Source: Agarophyton chilense (lineage: Eukaryota; Rhodophyta; Florideophyceae; Gracilariales; Gracilariaceae). From it: a DNA stretch of 64,000 bases. The position numbers and the translations under genes are program-made. The first letter of the stretch is position 1. The number at the start of each line of letters is the position of its first letter. Below the pieces are notes generated by a model that made no database searches, was not told the DNA's origin, and saw nothing but the letters and a program-made list of their open reading frames with translations. The stretch is from contig JARGXX010000011.1 in assembly GCA_030374765.1 (NCBI GenBank), positions 62,001 to 126,000 of the forward strand. Reading direction: 5' to 3'. Shown one piece after another: positions 22,196 to 34,292 of the stretch.

Positions 22196-22708
22196 CGGTC
22201 GAGACCCGTACGCTGACTTAACCGGTCATTGCGTTCCATTTTGGTCTCTTGACTTGGAAACCTTTGGAATAATTGAACGGACCACAGGAACGAAGAATAT
22301 CCAGATTCTAGCCTTTGGTTTAATTCCCCAACGGACCAGAAGTACAGAAGCAACCGCCATTATGGATGCAGAAAACACACCCCACCGACCCGACCATAGG
22401 ACTCCTACGGCAGGAAGAAGTGCGATTTCAACGCCGTCGATGTAGCCTGACATTCAGGTTGATACCGCTAGTGACCGCAGGAGCACGAGGAGCCAGCCGC
22501 AAGAAGTACTGACCCCACTGGATAACCCTGAAAGGCTTCGCCGAGAACCCACGCGGGCAGCGCGTTTAGGAGAACGCCTCACCAGGGCCATTTCTACGCC
22601 AAGGACACCTCAAGGAGAAACCCCCAGACCGAAGGAATTCGAGAAAACCTGCCCGCAGATCTTGCCGTCCTTCTCCGGCCCGATCTCCGTGAGCTCTGCT
22701 CAACCCAC

Positions 22709-24573
22709 GTGGATTCCAGTATGGACATGCGACTCGCTACGGCGATCGCTGACCATACGGATTACCTCACCACGCGAATCGTCCCTAAGGTATTGGAGTC
22801 TGAATTATTCATAGAGTCCCTGCTACAGGCCGTTCAAGGAGCCGTCACCCGCCAGGCAGGCAATATGGTCCCTAGAACCACCCCACCACAAATTAACCAT
22901 CTGGTCTCCATATGGCAACCCCCTAATGGACCCTCAGGAGCGGCTGAACTATCCGCTCCTCGCCGGGAATACAATCAGGAAAACCCCATGGTGGGCCAAT
23001 CTGGGAGCAGAAGAGAAGCTCCGCATCTAAATGAGAGACAGGTTGCCCATCAGGAGAATCCAAGGGAGAAACAAGCGAGGAGCAGAAGAGAATCTCCGCG
23101 TCTAGAAGAAAGACCGCTGGCCCCACCTGACGGGTTATACAAGGTAGAGCGACCTCAGGACTCCATCAAATCTGATAGAGAGATCGGTCCTTTACGTCCC
23201 CACTCCGCTGGAAGAAAAGAAGTAACCGCAGGAAAAAGAAGAACAGAAGAAGCAAGAGAAGATACCATTCGGACACGAGTGATTCCGAATCGGCCTCGAC
23301 CGAAACAACCGACTTAGAAGTGGATGAGGCTGCTGTTGGAGGCCTCAGACCACTGACAACCACAAACGAAATTTTCCTTAAGGTTCTAGACTACCGGAAT
23401 TACCGGGTTGCCGACAAATCGGCGAAATATTCTGGTTCGGTGGCTCGCAGAGTCGCCAAATGGGCCAAATGGATGCAACTAACCATTACGGACAAGTTGT
23501 CGGGTTCCGATCCCATTGCTGTCCTTAGTGTTCTCAGTTTGTTCCGTACGGCTTGCGATCAGAACTGTGCCCACGAGTGCGCCGCTCTGTACCTTTTCCA
23601 ATTCTTCCTTACAGGACAGGCGCGTGACAGAGTGGTTTCGAATATATCTGGCACAACTGACCTCGTGGATGCCCAAGACCGTGAGCTCCTCAGGTTATAT
23701 CCTCAGGTTGTTCATTACCTCTTGGAAACTTACGCCACGGATGACGTTATAATGGATGCCCACCAGGAAGTAATACCTTTTTGGCAGAGCTCCAACATGA
23801 CCGAATCGGCTTTCGCAGACGACCTATGGAAGAAGGCTTACCGATAAGGAAAAATGTTCTCCGAAGAACGGCTTAAACGTCACTTCATCATGGGATTGCT
23901 CCCTGCCACTGGGACACATGTGCGCAATTACCACACGGAAAACTCGCAATACTCCTTCCAAAGGCTCGTTACTTACGCCGAGGGTTTTGGCAAAACCTAC
24001 AAGACCTCCAGGCGCAACGCTGATATAACCAGAGGACACGCAACTCCATTGCGTAAACCCAACCAAGCCCATTTGGTTAGCTCCACGGAGTCGGACATGG
24101 ATGTTTCACTCCATTACGCCGATTCGGGAGACGTCTTCGCGGTCAATTTCAGTGCTCCTCAGTCCGGGCCCCCATCATACAACTCCCAGGAAACTACGGC
24201 GACCACTGGACCACCCACGCCTAAGTATTCTCCCTTTCCGCCCCGCAAGGACGTTTTTGATCGCTCCCCAAGGGCCTGCTTCCTCTGCGTTTCAGTGACC
24301 CATCCTCTTAACTGTACGGGGTATCTGCCTGAGGACGCACGAAAAACCCTCATAGCCCTAAGGTAAGAGAATTACCGGGTGCGGAGATCCGAAGGAATGT
24401 ATAACAGGGCACAACAACGAACCACAGGGACCCCCAAAAGCTCAGGCTATGCCAGGCCTCTGAACACTCCGATCAAATCCCCACAGGTCCACGCCATTGT
24501 AGATCCTACGGACGACCCCGCGGAAGAACCCTATCTTCAGGAAGAAACGGAAACCCCATCGGAAAACTCCTAG
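22709..24573 (+). pseudogene. gag region of the chromovirus
   Basis: Successive plus frames cover the gag. The retrotransposon gag core (23320-23847) holds SGSDPIAVLSVLSLFRTACDQ and LYLFQFFLTGQARDRV, closely comparable with TGTDPIAVIEFVEKSKLACD and WLFQFYLKGQAYYLL in the gypsy element at 62579-63073. Near 24285 a zinc knuckle CFLCVSVTHPLNC has the C-x2-C-x4-H-x3-C form. The N-terminal part is rich in Arg, Glu and Pro. The region is broken. Confidence 0.75.
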
Positions 24574-24701
24574 AGGGACGACTCAAGGCAAATCCTCCCT
24601 CTTTAAGCCCCTGCCTCAACCAATTGGACGGTCATGAGCCAAAGAGCTCCTCACCTCCCAAAACAAACCACCCGCCATAAACCAATCAGGATGAACCACA
24701 A

Positions 24702-25682
24702 TTGGAACACAGTAACGACCCCGTCTGTATCCTCAGGAAAGAGAACTGTAAAGTGCGAGTAACCGTAAGACTTCGTTCCAACATTTCTCGAGTGACCACA
24801 GCTATATTAGACACAGGCGCTGGTCCCAACTTGGTCCATCCAAAGCTGCTCCCACTGGGGTGGCAAGATTTCGTTCAGGCAAGGAAGACCCCAAGGATTA
24901 CCGATGCGTCTCGTAGACCAATAAACATTAAAGGGATAGTACCACTTTACCTCCAGGCCGGACAATTCATAGTCCTCACATGGTTTCTTGTATGTCCTTA
25001 CTTGGGCGCTGAAGCAATCCTAGGGACCTCCTGTATCGACCGATACATTAAGGCCATTTATCCAGGCCTTAAGAAAGTCGCGTTTTACCGCGCACCTTCC
25101 ATCTCCATAACTGGTTCAAACCCAGGGCCAGAAGCTGACCGCGAAAGAGCGGTTGTCTCCGAAAACACGAAGTCCAATAAGGTTCGCCTGTCAAAGGCCA
25201 TAACCATACCGCCGATGACCCAAATCGCTGGATCGGTCCATTCCCACTCCTCAGGTCTCGAAACGATTCAGAACCACCCGAAAACGGTTCTGAAGCACCT
25301 TACCTTAATGGCCAATGGAGTAATGGACATCCACCCCAACTGGTCCTTTTTGGTCACAATCAGCAACTTCCGAGATAAACCTGTGCGGTTACCTGAAGGT
25401 ACAGTGATTTGTATCACTCTACCCGCGCCCGTGGCCATTATGGAGGCCCAAATGGATCATCTTGTGACGCCAACTCCCGACGAGGACGTCGACTCTTGGG
25501 AGGGGCCGTTCGCCATCGGCGAAGAAATAGAATCCTATAGGCCCCAGGTACTTGATCTCCTCAGGGAATACCAGGCCATGTGGAAAGGTATATTGGGCAC
25601 AATCAGAGCCCCTACACACCGCATTGACCTTCAGGATGATGCTAGACCACAGTTCCAGCACCCATACCGTACCGGCCTTTAA
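24702..25682 (+). pseudogene. Aspartic protease region of the chromovirus
   Basis: A 326-codon frame with the retroviral-type protease site ILDTGAGPNLV near 24800 and the second-strand context GAEAILGTSCIDRYI about 75 residues later. The C-terminal third runs toward the RT and has matching sequence in the relatives at 52193-52381 (IQNHPKTVL) and 60954-61775 (NHPRLAHRHLILMANG). Confidence 0.8.
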
Positions 25683-25705
25683 GGTAGGGAATTGTCGCCG
25701 ATCAG

Positions 25706-26832
25706 ATGGAAAAGATGCGCAAATCTCAAGTCATAGAGCCGGCGCCTCCGAACCAATCCGAATGGGCAAGTCCCCTTGTCCTCGTAACGAAGAAAGATGT
25801 CTCCGTCAGGTTCTGTGTCGACTACAGGAAGCTGAACGCAGTAACCAAGAGGGACTCATACCCAATACCCCGCATGGACGACTGTCTGGATTCCTTAGGC
25901 GAAATTGTCGAATCTACCACACTGGACGCTAACTCGGGATATTGGCAAATCCCTTAGGCCGAAGAGGCGAGAGCGCTGACAACCTTTACCACCCATGAAG
26001 GTCTGTTCAGGTATACTCGCATGCCCTTTGGTTTGAAGAAGGCACCAGCCAGGTTCCAACGGGTAATGGAGATAATACTGTCTAGAGTCAAATGGAAGTT
26101 CGCCCTGGTCTATTTGAATGATGTTATAATCTTCTCACGGACCGTAAACGAACACTTTCGCCACGTGAAGAAGGTGCTAAAAATCCTACAGGACTCTGGA
26201 GTAACACTGAAAATCCGCAAATGCCCTTTCTTCCAGACCTCAGTAGAGTATCTCGGTCACGTCGTCCGCCCAGGAAAGGTAAAGGTGGCCACACGGACCA
26301 CAAATGCGATTCGCCAGGCTACACCCCCTAGGACCCACACGGAATTACGATCCTTCGTGGGCTTGTGCAATGTTTACCGACGGTTCGCCCAGGGGTTTGC
26401 TAAAAACTCGGCCGCTCTCCACGCGATGCTGAAGAAGGGAACACTTCGAAGTTCGAAGCCCTTATTGACGACCAGTACGAGGCATTTGAGACCCTAAAGG
26501 ACAAATTGCTGAACCCACCTATATTGGCTTTATCAAAGCCCAATAGGCCCTTTGTCCTGGACACAGATGCCTCTGATGTCCAAGTGGGTTGTGCACTGGT
26601 ACAGGAACAGGAGTCATCGAAGGACTATCGACCTATTGGATACTGGAGCAGAACGCTCACCAGCGCGGAGCGAAACTACAGTATAACCGAAAAGGAATAC
26701 CTAGCCATCGTACGGTCCGTATTGACACTCCGTCCGTACCTCGAGAGAACTAGGTTTACCATTAGGACAGACCACGATTCACTCCACTGGCTACGCAATA
26801 TGACCGATGCATCAAGTGGCCTCGCTTGGTGA
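25706..26832 (+). pseudogene. Reverse transcriptase and RNase H of the chromovirus
   Basis: RT blocks in order: SEWASPLVLVTKKD, RFCVDYRKLNAVT, TTLDANSGYWQIP, RMPFGLKKAPARFQRVM, the catalytic-site region FALVYLNDVIIFS, and VEYLGHVV. RNase H follows from 26506 with FVLDTDASDVQVGCALVQ, then ITEKEYLAIV and TDHDSLHWL. These are textbook Ty3/gypsy pol signatures. The region is broken. Confidence 0.9.
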
Positions 26833-27014
26833 GGCCTTATGCTGTCCGAATATTACTACGAGATAACCTATAGGCTAGGAATCATGCACCAGGCAGCAGA
26901 TGCCCTCTCGCGAATCATTACCGACGGAACTTATGACACCCCATTGGACGACCTAGTCCCCACCCCCCCTTTACAAATGATGGACCTCAGGACTATACGG
27001 AAACAGATGAACAT

Positions 27015-28292
27015 ATGGGTAAGGTGCAATCGGAAGATCCTGAGGTAAAGGAGAACGAAGTATACCTATTGGACTGGGAGACAGTACCGCCCAATTCGGT
27101 ACCACCTCAGGTTAATTCTATAGCCCCGGCGGAAAAAGAGCTCTTCCATATAAATATTGAGGGACTTCTACCGGCGCAGATCGAAGACGAATACTGCAAG
27201 GAAACTGCCCAATTGGTAGGAACCCCAGGATGCCTGATCGACCATGACCGATTTGGTCTACTATGTCGCCGCTCACCGCTTGATGGCGCACTCCAACGGG
27301 TGATACCAACTTCGCTAAGGGCACGATTCCTGTACCTAGCCCATTTTCCCAGCTTGGCTGGCCATCCTTGAGGCCGACGAATGTACCAGACCCTAAGGAG
27401 GCTCTCCTATTGGCCACTGATGGCGCAGGACCTATGGCAAACCGCACGGAACTTTGCATTGTGCGCACAGATCCGAGGGTCTCGCGACAACCATCAGGCC
27501 AAACTGAAGCTCTTCCCCGCCACAGGTTCAATGGGTATTGTCGCAATGGATATACTTGGGTCTTTGCCTAAGTTGTCCCATGTGAAACGGGTTGTTTTGG
27601 TTATAACCGATAGGTTTTCCAAACTTACCCGAGCCCTACCTCTAGTAAATACAACGGCCACGGGTGTTGCCACGGCCTTCTTGTCCCACTGGGTATATCC
27701 ATATCTCATGCCACTCTACCTCCTTACGGATAATGGCAACCAGTTTGTATCCAAATTGTTCTCGCATGTCTGTGCTACCTTAGGTATCAAACGTGTGACC
27801 ACCACGGCGTACAACCCGCAAACCAACAGCCAAGCCGAACGCTTCAACAGCACCCTTTTGGAGCAATTGGTGCACTACGTTTCGGAGCACCAATTGGACT
27901 GGGACGAATACGTTGAGCCACTGATTTATGCCTACAACACGCAGGTGCACTCTTCCACAGGGACAACGCCTTTCGACTTAACGCTAACGAGAGCGCCGCC
28001 ACCGATAGCTGTTGACTTTCAGGAATCGATCACGCCCAAGGACATAAGCAAAGGAATGACTCAGACCCAGGCGATGCGCTACTTGCGCCAACGCATTGAC
28101 CGCATTCTCCAATCGGCCAGAACTGTACTAACCAAAGCCCAACGGCCCTACAAGGGCAATTTCGACAAAGCCGTTTGGAACACACCGACCTTTGGGAAAG
28201 GAGATCTGGTTTACCTGGACCGGCCACCGAAGGACATTGAGGAACTCGAGGAAACTACGCGGAAGCTCTTATCCCACTATATAGTACCATAA
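27015..28292 (+). pseudogene. Integrase of the chromovirus
   Basis: The catalytic core shows the DDE arrangement: MDILGSLPKL (about 27546), LTDNGNQFVSK (about 27724) and NSQAERFNSTL (about 27828). Downstream come AYNTQVHSSTGTTPFDL and the GKGDLVYLDRP strand of the C-terminal domain. The N-terminal zinc-binding region lies near 27340-27420. The region is broken. Confidence 0.9.
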
Positions 28293-28352
28293 AAAGTCCT
28301 TAAGGCTAATGATCACACCATCACTTTACTCATTGACGGCCTACAGGACACT

Positions 28353-28922
28353 GTGTCTATTGACCGCGTGACAAGAGCTCCCAGTTCCTCCAAACCACGA
28401 ACGTCCGAGCCCCCTGGCCCAACGGGAGCACCACGACCTCAGGTCGACACTCAAGTCTCCACATCCCCTAAGGCAGCTCCCGAGGACCCGACTAGCCCCA
28501 CGGACACGATGGTCAGTGCCAACTACTATGAACCATCACTCCCAACCGACTCCCATGGATTCTCCCCTCTGGACCACGCTCTCCTTCCGGAGGATGAACA
28601 CTATCGGGAACATGTGATTGAGCGCATCATCTCCGCCGGTATGAAAGAAGATGGAACTATGCGCTATCGAGTCCGTTGGTTCGGCTACATACCTCAAGAA
28701 CAAACTTGGCAAGAGCCTCATACTATTCCGGCTAATTTTATCGCCCGCTATTGGCGCAGAATTAGCCACTCGGAGCGCGTCCTTCAGGAGGGGGCAACCA
28801 TTGGTCCGAATAATCCCAAAACGCCTCCCAAACCACCTCCCGACCCGACGGCTCGCCGGAGCACGACGGTTCGTCGTAGCTCCCGCATCAGGGACCAAAG
28901 TCAGTCCTTCGGAGACACCTGA
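28353..28922 (+). pseudogene. Chromodomain at the end of the chromovirus pol
   Basis: After a Pro/Ser-rich linker, residues about 86-135 (28608-28757) form a chromodomain: HVIERIISAG, YRVRWFGYIPQEQTWQEP and FIARYWRR fit the three strands and closing helix. Chromodomains at the integrase tail are diagnostic of chromoviruses and tether integration to modified histones. The tail beyond is Pro/Arg-rich. Confidence 0.85.
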
Positions 28923-28930
28923 AGAAGACA

Positions 28931-31139
28931 CGGGACACTCTCAAGATGGGACGCCGTCCCGGGGCACGCACATTTGAGATACAAGAACGAACTTGGGAAA
29001 GCACAAGCATTAATTTATTTGACAACGAACAGAGGCCTAACAGCCCTCGGTATGACCTCAAGGTTCGCGGAAGAGCTTCAAACGCCAACAGGACTCTTTG
29101 GGGCGGCGCAAGAGTAACTCCGTCGTCCTCATTGGAACCAGCAGGAGCGAAACCGGGAATAGGGTTACCCGAGGAGCCCACTGGACCACCCGAACCGGCC
29201 CCAGCGAACCGAGCACGCTTCTTCGGCGGGATTTCCCTGAGGAGCTATTTTCACCATCGGAAACCTCCCCGTCACTCGAATTGAGACCGTATCGAGCATC
29301 CAAGTCGGCAGTAACCTTTCGGGACATCGCCTGCGCATTCTGCTGCAGGATATTGACCATGGCGGTCTTCAGGTCCTAACCCTGTTGAACAACCGCGGCG
29401 TAGCGAGCCCAGCGACGCGCCCAGAAGCATGCTTCCCTCAGGACTGTCGCAATGTTTATCGAGGCCGCGATACCAAGCGTACGGCAGACATGACAGATCT
29501 CATCCTGGGGAGCAGCGCTCGGAGGAGCTGAAGGAGGAGAAGCGGTCGGCAATACAACGGCGGACTCAACCGGAGGATGAACGCCCTCCACGGGTAAGAC
29601 GAAGGGATATTCACCAAAGGATTCTCCGTCGGACATGCCAGCAGGAACTAACGGCGCGGCTTCCACATCAGGTTCGAAGCAAAGAGGATCGAAATCAATG
29701 GCCTGCGGATAATACTTGGGCACATGACGCCTCGGAATGTCCGATAGTTGATTCCTCAAGGTCTTGGCGGGATAGGCATGGGCGTCGTCCCGACCCTGCG
29801 GGTGCAGCGGAATCGGCTTGAATAAGTCGGTATCCCAGTCATACCGAAGAAACTAGGGTGCCTTGGCCTACTCCACCTGTTGGACCTGATCCAAAAGGGC
29901 CTCTGTCTCCTCGAAGTCGAACTGAATCCCACGGACGATGTTTTGTATGCCAAGGTTCCTTAGAAAACGGATCATGATGCCTGGGAGCGGGATTAGGCGA
30001 CCTCGAGGACCGAGTGTGTTCTCATCGTACCACACCCTCTAATCCTCCGAACGAAAAATACGCCGGATTCCGTATTTCGCGGTATCCAGAAAGGCCATAA
30101 AAGACATCACGCCGAACTCGACGAAGAGCACATGTCAGGACAGCCAGGACCTTCGGTCATGGTCAGCGCCCATGAGTTGAGACGAGTGGTACGCCACCAC
30201 GGACGGCGTAGGAACCAGATGGAGCGGCGAGACACGCCAATACACAGCCCATTGGTTCTCATCCTCATGGGGTAGGGAAAGGTACAACGGAAGGCGTTTG
30301 TTGGCGCTCATGTCGTGGAATTCCATTTGGTGCCAACAAAAGAAGAACCCCAAGGATTGACTTAGACGACTATCAGGCTCGTGCATCTCGTTCCAATAGA
30401 CCCGGTTGGACATCCAGAATAATTGGCCGTACGGTGGCCGGACGCACATAAGCGCCAAGAGGTTGTGACCAGCCGGAGGAAAGCGCACATGAGGTGAGAT
30501 GAAGTCAGTGTATAGGTCCGAAAGGAGTTTGTTTACCCTGAACTGGTAGTAGGCTTCTTACTCGCAGCGGACGTACGGCATGTCCGCTTGGACGAGTGTG
30601 CGACATCGCATCGCCGAACGCGGATCCACAGGACAATGCAACCATCGGTTACACCACGAGACGCTGCGTGCGTTCTTGCTGCCCCTCTGGAAGTCGGGTA
30701 TCTTGCCAAACCTTTGGGCGTCGAGATACATGTGGCAAAACCTTTGGTATTCTTCAACTGAGGACGGCAGAATGGCATGACGCACTGCCCGCGGGTTTCT
30801 TGCGGTGGTATGGTCATAGCGGTCCCCCGGACGCTCGTAGGCCACTTGGTATCCCGAGGAGCTCCCCGATGGGTTGTTTGAGGTCATGGTACCGCTTGTC
30901 CCAGGGTGGTCCGCAGGGAAATAGATGGGAGAGCCGGTGGAGGCGACATAGTCCGAACGAAGTACGGCGTATCCGGCGGGCTTATAAGGTGATTTCGGCA
31001 TCGCGCGTAACCAATGGAAAGGTACCACGAGGAAAAGACGAAGTAACGGAGTTGACCCAAACGGACTGACAGGCGTGAACCACGATGGACGAAGTGCGGA
31101 GGGTCGCCAAGGGAAGAACGGAGACGATGGAAGAACCAA
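28931..31139 (-). other. Antisense coding block between chromodomain and 3' LTR
   Basis: About 2.2 kb between pol and the 3' LTR is open mainly on the strand opposite to pol. The protein-like minus segments, in transcription order, lie at about 30558-31139 (YVASTGSPIYFPADHPGTSG), 30135-30488 (YGQLFWMSNRVYWNEMHEPD), 29376-29759 (DEICHVCRTLGIAASINIAT) and 29058-29360 (MVNILQQNAQAMSRK, acidic Ser-rich). Antisense extra ORFs at this position are known in some plant gypsy lineages of the Ogre/Retand type; the product here was not recognised. The block is broken in a few places. A captured host gene is the alternative. Confidence 0.5.
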
Positions 31140-31399
31140 ATGGACCGTCTCGGCACCGCGACGCGAGGAATACGCCGTCGATCCACCTATGGCCAGCGCT
31201 CACAGCGCGTGACAGTTTCAATCCTTAGGCAAATTTATTGTTCTTCGGCCGCAATGGTCGGATCACGCATCCCTGCATCCCTGCAGGCGGTGACGACGCG
31301 ACGTACCGCTGCACCAAATGGTACCGGGAGCAATGAAGTGCACGCGTCCCCTGGAGCAGTTATGAAACCATCTGGACTTCGCCGTGGCGATCGAATCCT

Positions 31400-31412
31400 A
31401 AGGAGAGAGATA
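31400..31412 (+). promoter_or_regulatory. Polypurine tract of the chromovirus
   Basis: AAGGAGAGAGATA directly precedes the 3' LTR (TGTGAAG at 31413), the expected position for priming plus-strand DNA synthesis. Confidence 0.7.
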
Positions 31413-31859
31413 TGTGAAGAAGCGATAATAACGGTTGAGCCCGGTAAGCCGCCGGACCCTGAAGGATCTTGCGGGTGACACCTGTACGGGTCGACCTCAG
31501 GTGGACTCATGTAGACTATTAATATAATTTAATTAGTGTAATAGATTAACACTACAGTGCCAGGGAGATCTCCGCGCCTCACCAGTCATATTTACTTGGC
31601 TCGAGTGATGCTTCTCCCTTAGAGTACGGTAGGCACCGTTAGGATACTAAATTATCCCCTTTGGTATATTAGTTCAACCCTTTGGTTTTCAATCCATTGT
31701 TTCCGTAGATCCAACCTGTAGGACTACGCAGTAAACGCCAGCCCATTGCACCAAGTACTCTGGGAGTGCCGCCGTCAAAGATGCGAACCTTAGGACCCGC
31801 TCTACCACGCTCCCACCGGTCAAAACCCGTACGCTGACTTTACACGTCATTGCGTTACA
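31413..31859 (+). repeat. 3' LTR of the chromovirus
   Basis: 447 bp, TGTGAAG to GCGTTACA, followed by the target duplication CGGAC. It represents the uninterrupted LTR and gives the empty site for the solo LTR found in the 5' copy. It carries the same tRNA-like boxes on the minus strand (31779-31812), slightly more diverged. Confidence 0.95.
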
Positions 31860-32288
31860 CGGACGACCGGCCGGCGGCGGTCTGCACAAAAGGCAAGGAA
31901 AGAGTAGGCACCAAGTTCTCAGAGATGTCTCTCACTCTGAGGTTGCCCCCTTCCTCAGGACAGCTCTGTCTGGAGATTGGCTTATTTGTTGTGTTTCTGA
32001 GTGACACTGTTACTTTTTTGTAGGCCATTCACGACTGCGTGGGTTGCGAGCGCGATTTTATGAAAATGGACAGCTTGTGACAGGATGCAATGTAATGCGC
32101 ACGCGAGCACTCACTTGATCTGACGCCCATTCCAACTTGCAATCGTAGTTAGTGCATTTGCATGAGCAATAACTATTGTATACATAAACACAGAAAGATG
32201 ACTCAGCAGGTCATCTGACTAAACGGACGCCGGCGCACCCAGGTTGGCCAGGAAACATAGCTACAGTTGTTACCCCGGTCAATACTTA

Positions 32289-33140
32289 ATGAGGGTCCCA
32301 GCACCAGCCTCATCCTCCGGCACGCCCAGCCGTCCATGTTTTTCTGGGGACCTGAAAACGTTCCGTGGACTGACGGCAAAGGTAGCCAGGAACACTACGC
32401 AAAGTCGGTAGCACAATGGACTTCGTCTCACGAGAAATTGCCGGACTCAAATTCGAGCAAGATAGTGATACCGCTTTGAGGCATAATGCTGAAGAGCCAG
32501 CAGTATGCAATGGCTGGAGATCTGTGTTCTAGATCAGTGACGAAGATGTTGCTTCAGATGAAGGAGCCGAAAAGATTGTTAAAGCCATCTATAAGAAAGA
32601 TTCACTGTCTGTTGTTAGTGAGATTTATGGGAACTTTATCACGCTTGTGAACGTGAGGCGCTCCGGCAATGAAACGTTACGCAATTTCGAACTTAGATTT
32701 GATGCACAGGCGTCTAATTTTAACGCTTAATTTGGATCCGCCAAGTTGCGCGAGTCGCCGTCAGCCTTGATGCTTTCGGCAAACTCATCTGTCGACAATG
32801 GACAGCGTGTCTCGGTTCTTGCGGCGGCACCAACTAACAGCACCTTGACTGCTGCGACGACGACGATGGATTACCTCAACACAGTTTCGTATAAGAAAAT
32901 CGCGTCTGTCCTTCGCTAGTGTGATGAAGTCTCTCATGCACCATTTACCGGCTCCCCGAAGCAACTTCCGATCGCTTCCAGTGCATCCCAGCTCCTGCCG
33001 CGCAACCAGAATCGCCCCAACCGTCGCAAGAAAAGTACACCGTTGTCCATTCGTTATCCTTGTGACATTTGCAGGACGTTTGGCCACTTGAAAAGGAACC
33101 ACAGCCCGGATGGTTCTTTACCCTCGCATGTGCGCTGCCT
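32289..33140 (+). pseudogene. gag of copia element A
   Basis: Plus-strand segments match copia B gag: VPWTDGKGSQEHYAKSV (about 32365), a block with DSLSVVSEIYGNFITLV (about 32605), and a zinc-knuckle-like block CDICRTFGHLKRNH (about 33060). The start follows the 5' LTR directly. Broken. Confidence 0.7.
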
Positions 33141-33239
33141 CGACTTCCAGGCTCCGTCGCAGAAAACGTCGCCGCCGAACAAGTATGGACAACAGAATGA
33201 TGCCCCGAAGGAAGCTGTCTCATTTGACTGTGCCACTCT

Positions 33240-34284
33240 GACCAGTTTGACAGCAGCTGTCTCCGCAAATCCCACGCCCGCCCGTCTCGGTCCTCTCCTG
33301 GATGACGGCGCACCGTACAGTGCCATCGGACAAGTCGAGCTGCATCTCCTGTCCATCGAACTCGGATTCGCTCCCGACATTCCACTTGAACCCATTCATG
33401 CATCGCTCAACGGCCACACCAGGTGGCAGTATGGAGTGGGTGCTCATGCAAGCCCCTAGCGCAGCATACTTGGCTCCAAGTCTGAGCTCGGAAATGACAT
33501 AAACATCACCCACTTAGTGCTCGAAGGATCATCACAGTGGGTGATCGGGAGAAATCTCACCCGCAAGGCGAACATTGCTCATCTTGGTATGAACGCTCTG
33601 TGCTTCGATGCTAACGGCGCCAACGATTCTTTGGCAATCGTTAATGATGGCTTCCTATCCTATATCCCTGTAAAACGCTTCGCCTCATCCAAAAGATACC
33701 TTGGATCTACTCTCTACTTTCTGTCCACCGTTGCACTCGAGAAGTCACCGTGGGGCGATGTGAAGGCTATCATTGAAAAGGTGCACACGAATGTTTGCGG
33801 AGACGCTTGTTTTTCGGAATTTAAACTGTTGCTACAGCGTAACAAGCAGTGGAACCGCACTGTCGCCCAGTACGTGGCAGATATTGTGAACGATTGCACA
33901 GCCTGTCAGTCTACTGCCGTGCCACCTACAACGAGGAAGGTGTCGATCAGCTCGTTGTACTCGGCATTCAACGACGTGGTATGCATTGACACTTGTTCCT
34001 GGATCAAGTTTGCGTGCTATATTCAATGGACAATGTGTCCCGGTACTCCACTGCCCACGTGGTCAAGTCCACGTCCATGCAGGAGGCAGTTACCGGGTTT
34101 AAAGCAAGTTGGATGGATCAATTCTGGCATCCACAAGCCATCAGAGGAGACAAAGCGTTTCTCCTTGGAGCATTCCGAGATGATTGCAAGCAGCTTCACA
34201 TGCTGCACCATGCCGTGCCGCCCCGTCGCAATTCTCAAAACGCAATCGAGTCAAAGAATAACATCATTTGAAGTGTTTTCGTAG
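33240..34284 (+). pseudogene. Protease and integrase region of copia element A
   Basis: The protease-site region GPLLDDGAPYSAIG lies near 33290. A GAG-pre-integrase zinc-binding segment follows (HTNVCGDACFSEFKLLLQ and CTACQS, about 33785-33910), then the integrase core around 33975-34270 (VVCIDTCSWIKF; SMQEAVTGFKASWMDQFW). The order matches copia B at 41337-42210. Broken. Confidence 0.65.
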
Positions 34285-34292
34285 GGCTCAAG

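Larger units (their letters stand above)
21121..22238 (+). repeat. 5' LTR of the chromovirus, interrupted by a solo LTR
   Basis: Begins TGTGAAGAAGCGATAATAA and ends GCGTTCCA; the 3' LTR begins the same way and ends GCGTTACA. It carries the solo LTR at 21256-21921. The following bases (from 22239, TTTTGGTCTCTTGACTTGG) would hold the primer-binding site; the matching tRNA was not identified. Near the 3' end it contains, on the minus strand, a tRNA-like B box and A box. Confidence 0.95.
21121..31859 (+). mobile_element. Ty3/gypsy chromovirus with both LTRs and target duplication
   Basis: Two LTRs (21121-22238 and 31413-31859) bound gag, protease, RT, RNase H, integrase and chromodomain in the standard Ty3/gypsy order. 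The 5-bp target duplication CGGAC is present at 21116-21120 and 31860-31864. Removing the nested solo LTR and its duplication leaves the 5' LTR at 447 bp, exactly the length of the 3' LTR. The LTR pair agrees at roughly 90 percent by eye, so the insertion is fairly old. The body is broken in several places. A block of antisense frames follows the chromodomain (about 28931-31139). Relatives lie at 52060-55379 and, as a solo LTR, at 57226-57671. Confidence 0.95.

Noticed and set aside
22140-22200. A functional tRNA gene on the minus strand of the LTR
   Set aside because: The B box is perfect but the A and B boxes are too close for an anticodon arm, and the flanking bases do not form an acceptor stem. 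Kept as a tRNA-like sequence only.
27118-27546. 142-codon minus-strand frame
   Set aside because: It is the antisense shadow of the chromovirus integrase start; unlike 28931-31139 the plus strand here is clearly coding.
28536-28931. 131-codon minus-strand frame across the chromodomain
   Set aside because: The plus strand carries a recognisable chromodomain, so this frame is taken as a shadow and not as part of the antisense block.
33054-33513. Minus-strand Cys-containing frames opposite copia A gag
   Set aside because: They are shadows of the gag and protease region on the plus strand.
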